This document shows, piece by piece, positions 5,559 to 5,767 of a DNA stretch of 5,767 bases; the first letter of the stretch is position 1, and the number at the start of each line of letters is the position of its first letter. Below the pieces are notes generated by a model. It was not told the DNA's origin, made no database searches, and saw only the letters and a program-made list of their open reading frames with translations. This DNA comes from Desulfovibrio sp. (GTDB taxonomy: Bacteria > Desulfobacterota > Desulfovibrionia > Desulfovibrionales > Desulfovibrionaceae). Location of the stretch: contig JAAUYW010000157.1 of assembly GCA_014804915.1 (NCBI GenBank), forward strand, positions 1 through 5,767, given 5' to 3'. Both the position numbers and the translations under genes were made by a program.

Positions 5559-5767
5559 ATGAAAAGCAGGCAGAAAAAAAGGATTTTGGCGGATTCGGCT
5601 TCCGGCGGCAGCCTGTCCGAATCCAGGCCTGGCGCCGGGGAAACCTCCGGAGAGGCCGGCCAGGTCGAGATTGTCGATTCGGGGGCTTCTGATCCGGAAG
5701 AGGATTTTCTGGATGCTCGACAGGCCGAGCTGGAGGAGATGGGCGAAGAGGAGAGCCTGTCCGGAGA
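5559..5767 (+). CDS. N-terminal part of an unidentified acidic protein, truncated by the window edge
   Basis: An open frame starts at ATG 5559 and continues without a stop for 69 codons to the window end. The N-terminus is basic (MKSRQKKR), followed by a low-complexity stretch rich in Ser, Gly, Glu and Asp, with acidic clusters such as DPEEDF and EEMGEEE. No catalytic motif, signal peptide or membrane segment is visible, so this looks like a disordered N-terminal extension before a domain outside the window. A GGGGAA at 5551-5556 lies just upstream of the start. The gene is divergent from metH across a 131-nt control region. From memory of Desulfovibrio genomes, a sigma-70-family (RpoH-like) gene can lie beside metH and such factors can carry acidic N-terminal extensions; this is a weak suggestion only. 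That it is a real gene is supported by the start, the ribosome binding site and the promoter-like upstream region. Confidence 0.62.
   Translation, partial: MKSRQKKRILADSASGGSLSESRPGAGETSGEAGQVEIVDSGASDPEEDFLDARQAELEEMGEEESLSG

Noticed and set aside
5521..5562. A 13-codon plus-strand leader peptide (ATG 5521) whose TGA overlaps the ATG at 5559 as ATGA
   Set aside because: The overlap is attractive, but no ribosome binding site precedes it, and the likely -10 box (5515-5520) abuts its start codon, so the transcript would begin inside it.
5644..5656. CCTCCGGAGAGGC also present in the TlpA-like/hpt gap (2505-2517)
   Set aside because: A 13-bp self-complementary GC-rich word inside the right-hand coding sequence. 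With only two copies in unrelated contexts it is most likely chance.
1..5767. tRNA, rRNA, CRISPR array, insertion sequence or phage features
   Set aside because: None seen. The window is almost fully filled by five complete housekeeping-type genes and one partial gene, with no terminal inverted repeats, transposase motifs or regularly spaced repeats.

Overview
The window comes from a GC-moderate bacterial chromosome, most likely an anaerobic sulfate reducer or relative in the Desulfovibrionaceae (Desulfobacterota). This placement is an inference from three things: a short methionine synthase without the C-terminal reactivation domain, a membrane protein combining an MJ0042-type zinc ribbon with DUF3426, and a nitronate-monooxygenase-like flavoprotein of the cysteine-rich type I associate with anaerobes. 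Nothing suggests a mobile element, phage or recent transfer.

Layout, right to left on the minus strand: metH (5427-3013), a secreted TlpA-like thioredoxin (2975-2520), hpt (2482-1931) and a zinc-ribbon/DUF3426 membrane protein (1910-1224). The spacings are 37, 37 and 20 nt, and all four genes are probably one operon read from the control region right of metH. After an 80-nt gap a fifth minus-strand gene, the nitronate monooxygenase/2-nitropropane dioxygenase-family flavoprotein (1143-49), follows. It has a strong ribosome binding site and its own plausible sigma-70 promoter, so it may be a separate unit. The last 48 bases (1-48) hold no gene I can support and are C-rich on the minus strand.

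At the right edge a plus-strand gene starts at 5559 and runs off the window. Only about 69 acidic, low-complexity residues are visible, so its product is unknown. The 131-nt divergent region (5428-5558) contains a very AT-rich tract of about 50 nt, promoter-like elements facing both ways, and a terminator-like hairpin pointing toward the right-hand gene.

Functionally the operon joins methionine synthesis from homocysteine and methyl-tetrahydrofolate (MetH, B12-dependent), periplasmic thiol chemistry (TlpA-like), purine salvage (Hpt) and a membrane zinc-ribbon protein of unknown role. This looks like a housekeeping cluster, and I see no clear new multi-gene system. The items most worth a second look are the shared three-block sequence upstream of the flavoprotein gene and the right-hand gene, the orphan terminator between the divergent genes, the four-cysteine C-terminus of the flavoprotein, and a near-identical 24-bp direct repeat inside metH.
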